The notes beneath the pieces were generated by a model. The model worked only from the letters and a program-made list of their open reading frames with translations, was not told the DNA's origin and did not search any database. A stretch of DNA of 7,603 nt, taken from positions 1 to 7,603 of the forward strand of contig JAUVCJ010000108.1 in assembly GCA_030595765.1 (NCBI GenBank). The letters run 5' to 3'. The stretch is from Thermoplasmatota archaeon. GTDB taxonomy: Archaea > Thermoplasmatota > Thermoplasmata > GCA-020350865 > JAUVCJ01. A program made the translations under genes and the position numbers. This document shows, in pieces, positions 5,406-7,603 of this stretch; the stretch's first letter is position 1, and the number at the start of each line of letters is the position of its first letter.

Positions 5406-5990
5406 GTGACAATATTTAGTCCAATGCCGGAGTTCAAATCACCCTCTGTAGATTTGCCCATGGAGAAGCGCATGCTCAAAGGCGGGGTGATTCTCGGCTA
5501 TTTTGCTTTCATCAAGAAGAGCTATGGCAAGGAGGGTCTAAATCAGTGCATTGAGGCTCTTGGTTTCGGCCCCAAGGATGTCAAGGCCGAGAAGACCTAT
5601 CCTAGAGTAAATTCAGACAAGGTTCTCCAGTGGCTTTCAGAGAACAAGGGAATGGATGCCACACGCCATTGCGGAGCCTACACTGTGATGCATTTGGGAA
5701 TTCTATCGTATTTAGTTAGGTTCGCAACATGGGAGAAGATCCTGCACAGAGCAAAAGAAAGTTTCAGAGGAGCGTTCTTGTTCGGCAAGATGACCATTGA
5801 CCTGGATGAACCCAACAATAAGGCGGTAGCGAAGCTTATGGACGTCACATCCATCAAGGAGTCATGCAATGCCTGGCAGGGTGTGGTTGAAGGTGCAATG
5901 CGCCTCAAACGAGCCAATGGAGTTGTTACCAAGACAAAGTGCCAGATAGACGGAGACCCCTACTGCGAATACCAGATGACCTGGGAATAG
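5406..5990 (+). CDS. V4R-like (4-vinyl reductase type) domain protein, putative small-molecule sensor
   Basis: The protein is up to 194 residues and predicted soluble. Its C-terminus carries the signature of V4R and related heme-NO-binding-like domains: a long helix, then a strand ending TKCQIDGDPYCEYQMTW (177-193) with C179, G183, D184, C187, Y189 and W193. In relatives this end forms the ligand- or zinc-binding part of a regulatory domain found in sensors and in bacteriochlorophyll and aromatic-catabolism proteins. The N-terminal part has an MLKGGVILGYFAFIKKSYG segment (23-41), similar in style to the DUF2378 group. No DNA-binding or enzymatic partner domain is attached, so its output is unclear. 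The start is uncertain: GTG at 5406, or ATG at 5424 (residue 7), which fits the upstream TATA-like element better. C89 and C154 are further cysteines. A T-run follows the stop. Confidence 0.82.
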   Translation: MTIFSPMPEFKSPSVDLPMEKRMLKGGVILGYFAFIKKSYGKEGLNQCIEALGFGPKDVKAEKTYPRVNSDKVLQWLSENKGMDATRHCGAYTVMHLGILSYLVRFATWEKILHRAKESFRGAFLFGKMTIDLDEPNNKAVAKLMDVTSIKESCNAWQGVVEGAMRLKRANGVVTKTKCQIDGDPYCEYQMTWE

Positions 5991-5991
5991 G

Positions 5992-5996
5992 TTTTT
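5992..5996 (+). terminator. Candidate T-tract terminator of the V4R-like gene
   Basis: TTTTT begins two bases after the stop codon, in otherwise mixed sequence and directly before the tandem repeat array. It could be a simple archaeal U-tract terminator. No hairpin is evident. Confidence 0.35.
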
Positions 5997-6005
5997 AGAT
6001 CCGGG

Positions 6006-6152
6006 ATCCACTGGAAACTGCACCCAAGAATTGGCCTGGAATGAATCGGGAACGAACCTTGAATCCACTGGGAACTGCATCAGAGGATGAGTCCGGAATG
6101 AACCTGAAACGAACCTGAAATGAGTCCGGAATGAACCGGAAATGAACCTGAT
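6006..6152 (+). repeat. Ordered 11-bp tandem repeat array with 57-bp and 33-bp higher-order units
   Basis: The non-coding DNA after the V4R-like gene resolves into 13 consecutive units, eleven of 11 bp and two of 13 bp. The common form is ATGAACCTGAA, with variants ATGAGTCCGGA, ACGAACCTGAA and ATCCACTGGGA. Two 57-bp super-units (6006-6062 and 6063-6119, each 11+13+11+11+11) agree at about 43 of 57 positions by my hand alignment. The last 33 bp (6120-6152) repeat the preceding 33 bp (6087-6119) at 30 of 33. Neither strand gives a credible protein: 11 is not a multiple of three and the plus frames hit stops. The array ends about 45 bases before a TATA-like element upstream of the CNNM gene, so an operator role is possible but inferred. 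Confidence 0.85.
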
Positions 6153-6329
6153 AATGGCATCTGGGAACTTGCCTTAGGTCTCAGGGTACAGCCGGGAAAA
6201 ATATAATTACAAGAGAATCGAATGGTGATTGGTTATAAGGCAGGAACCTGAAGTGTCTGGCAGAAACTATTGTAAAGGTGTCGATGATCTGACCCGAGTC
6301 GCTGGACCCCATGACTGGAGGCTCTGACA
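6153..6329 (+). promoter_or_regulatory. Leader/promoter region of the CNNM-type gene
   Basis: There is no gene in this stretch. Two TATA-like elements are present: AAAAATATAA at 6197-6206 and TTATAA at 6233-6238. They predict transcription starts near 6230 and 6260 and leaders of roughly 70-100 bases. One isolated copy of the array core, GAACCTGAA, lies at 6244-6252. I see no convincing structured RNA or riboswitch, although the leader is long for this window. Confidence 0.35.
6317..6321 (+). promoter_or_regulatory. Ribosome binding site deciding a TTG start
   Basis: GGAGG, a perfect Shine-Dalgarno core, is eight bases before the TTG at 6330. An in-frame TGA at 6312-6314 rules out any start further upstream, and the next in-frame ATG is at 6348, inside the first hydrophobic segment. 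Confidence 0.7.
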
Positions 6330-7331
6330 TTGTTAGACCAGTTCGTAATGATATTTTTGATCATGTTTCTTGGAACCCTAGTTTACCTATCTGCCTACTT
6401 CTCCAGCTCTGAGATAGCCATCACATCCTTGGGTAGGATCGAGGTTAGGGAGATGCAGGAGGATAAAACAAAAAATGCCGATGCCGTTGCCTATCTTCGA
6501 GAGAACCTTGATGATACCCTGACCGCCATTGCCATCGGGAACAACATCGTCAACATCACGCTTTCGGCAGTCTCAACAGCTCTGGCCTACTCTGCATTCG
6601 GGGACATGGGAGTTGCTTTGGCTGTCGGGCTTGTGACCCTAATAGTGGTGATATTTGGTGAGATATTCCCAAAGGCCTATGCTTCGACCAATGCTGTGCG
6701 GCTTTCCAGCAAGAGAGCCAAATTCCTATCCAGATTGGTTCACCTGCTATTTCCCCTGAGCGACAACCTTCTCAAGTTCGGCAACGGCATAATAAGATTC
6801 TTTGGCGGCAAGACCGGCTCCTCCAAGAAGGTAGTGACCGAGGATGCCATCAAGACCATGGCCACCCTTGCAGAAGAGGATCACGAGATCGACCCGATCG
6901 AGAGGGATATAATCCACAGGGTATTCACATTCGGAGACATCCGGGTCCGGGATGTTATGATACCCAGGAAGATGGTCTACACCATCAGCTATCCCTCCAG
7001 CATGCTCAAGGCCAAGCGCTATGTTCAGACCACTGGCTTCTCAAGAATCCCTGTGATAGATCGCAAGCGCAAGGTGGTCAAGGGCATCTTGTACAGCAAG
7101 GACCTTATTGGAGCAAAGGACAGTGAGCGCATGGATCGATACATACGCAGATCCACCTTTAGAACCAAGGACGATGTCAAAATTAGTGCGCTGTTTCAGA
7201 TTATGAGAAGAAAGCGTGTCCACATCGCGATAGTTCTAAACTCCAGAAAGAAGTTCGCTGGCATTGTCACGCTGGAAGACATTGTTGAGGAGATTGTAGG
7301 CGAGATATATGACGAGTATGATGTTGAGTGA
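6330..7331 (+). CDS. CNNM/CorC-type membrane protein (DUF21 plus CBS pair)
   Basis: The 333-residue protein belongs to the CNNM/CorC (HlyC/CorC) family of putative Mg2+ or divalent-cation transporters. The DUF21 membrane domain covers about 1-160. It has the characteristic SAYFSSSEIAITSLGR (21-36) near the first helix, GNNIVNI (70-76), and FGEIFPKAYA (109-118), the region that forms the ion site in solved relatives. A cytoplasmic CBS pair follows: about 206-262 (VRDVMIPR; GILYSKDLI) and 273-330 (IAIVLNSRKKFAGIVTLEDIVEEI), which in the family binds ATP-Mg. The protein ends just after IYDEYDVE and so lacks the C-terminal CorC_HlyC domain of many bacterial members (about 400+ residues). This is a natural short form rather than clear truncation. 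Translation starts at TTG with GGAGG upstream. The next small gene overlaps its end. Confidence 0.92.
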   Translation: MLDQFVMIFLIMFLGTLVYLSAYFSSSEIAITSLGRIEVREMQEDKTKNADAVAYLRENLDDTLTAIAIGNNIVNITLSAVSTALAYSAFGDMGVALAVGLVTLIVVIFGEIFPKAYASTNAVRLSSKRAKFLSRLVHLLFPLSDNLLKFGNGIIRFFGGKTGSSKKVVTEDAIKTMATLAEEDHEIDPIERDIIHRVFTFGDIRVRDVMIPRKMVYTISYPSSMLKAKRYVQTTGFSRIPVIDRKRKVVKGILYSKDLIGAKDSERMDRYIRRSTFRTKDDVKISALFQIMRRKRVHIAIVLNSRKKFAGIVTLEDIVEEIVGEIYDEYDVE

Positions 7332-7527
7332 AGGCAGCACATCTGAGCGCATGCGAGACTCCCGCGCCCTTGTTGACGAGTACTACATCCAGTACACCCC
7401 TCAGTCCATCCACGACCTCCTCCTCAAAACCAAACAAAGCCTCGAAACCTGCCTCTACCTCAGGAGTGGGCTCATGGAGAAGTACAAGGTGGAGATGCCG
7501 TACTACAAGAACGGAGCGGTGGGCTAG
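7321..7527 (+). CDS. Small hypothetical protein overlapping the CNNM-type gene
   Basis: I do not recognise this 68-residue protein. It is predicted helical, mixed in charge and Tyr-rich (VDEYYIQYTPQ; EKYKVEMPYY), with one cysteine and no membrane helix or signal peptide. The codon bias, with C/G at most third positions, matches the neighbouring genes, and the composition is protein-like, unlike the Ser/Thr/Arg-rich alternative frame over the same bases. It overlaps the last 11 bases of the CNNM-type gene, so translation is probably coupled and the two may form an operon. ATG 7321 is my choice. ATG at 7309 or 7318 would lengthen the overlap, and ATG 7351 would give 58 residues without overlap. 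No strong ribosome binding site precedes any of them. A role linked to the transporter is speculation. Confidence 0.6.
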   Translation: MLSEGSTSERMRDSRALVDEYYIQYTPQSIHDLLLKTKQSLETCLYLRSGLMEKYKVEMPYYKNGAVG

Positions 7528-7603
7528 GATTCTCACCACCGCATCAAAATTTTGAAACAACATATATGTAGTCTTGCGCATATACTGTGTGTGTACTGGT
7601 CAG
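7528..7603 (+). promoter_or_regulatory. Right-edge intergenic DNA with candidate TATA box
   Basis: After the last stop, the sequence becomes AT-rich, with AAAATTTTGAAAC followed by CATATATG at 7561-7568. A TATA box there would start a transcript near 7590-7595, serving a gene beyond the window. The element is palindromic, so direction is not fixed. Confidence 0.25.

Noticed and set aside
5862..6080. Minus-strand frame with a repeated QFPVD word
   Set aside because: The repeated word comes only from the 57-bp DNA repeat read in antisense, and the rest is antisense to the V4R-like gene.
6006..6152. CRISPR array or iteron-type replication origin
   Set aside because: Units are contiguous with no unique spacers, and there is no replication-initiator gene or AT-rich melting region in the window.
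6270..6329. Possible C/D-box small RNA (GATGAT and CTGA words)
   Set aside because: The box C word deviates from RTGATGA and the spacing to CTGA does not fit; no closing stem is evident.
7328..7555. GTG-start frame overlapping the CNNM stop as GTGA
   Set aside because: The overlap looks like coupling, but the translation is a Ser/Thr/Arg-rich low-complexity string; the other frame has normal protein composition.

Overview
The window looks archaeal and chromosomal. Several genes are preceded by AT-rich TATA-like boxes, one about 25 bases upstream of a start codon with no leader room. Ribosome binding sites are of the GGTGA/GGAGG type. TTG starts are used, and there are surface proteins of the single-membrane archaeal style with N-glycosylation sequons. 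The mix of NEW3-type ectodomain protein, V4R-like protein and short CNNM/CorC protein would suit a Thermoplasmatota-like lineage, but the phylum is my inference and was not tested.

The layout falls in two parts with visibly different base composition. Bases 1 to about 1420 are AT-rich and hold a small lysine/phenylalanine-rich hypothetical gene, then a two-gene toxin-antitoxin operon: a Panacea (DUF4065/SocA-like) antitoxin followed 11 bases later by a RelE-fold toxin. This part looks like acquired DNA. From about 1430 on, codon use is more GC-rich and uniform.

On the minus strand, 4529 to 1431, lie two genes: a secreted/membrane protein with a NEW3-like ectodomain, one transmembrane helix and a C-terminal cytoplasmic zinc ribbon; and a flavin disulfide oxidoreductase resembling mycothione reductase and dihydrolipoyl dehydrogenase, with an unusual histidine-rich tail built of 13-residue repeats. 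Divergently from them, on the plus strand, runs a one-helix surface protein (4638-5297), then a V4R-like C-terminal-motif protein (5406-5990).

The 339-base gap at 5991-6329 holds an ordered 11-bp-period tandem repeat array (6006-6152), which has a 57-bp higher-order unit, and then candidate promoters. After it come a CNNM/CorC-type membrane protein (6330-7331) and an overlapping small hypothetical gene (to 7527). The final 76 bases may hold a promoter for a gene outside the window.

The most distinctive elements are the Panacea-RelE pair with its antitoxin tail, the repeat-built His-rich tail on the oxidoreductase, and the helically phased repeat array upstream of the CNNM gene. I see no rRNA, tRNA, CRISPR array, transposase or phage gene.
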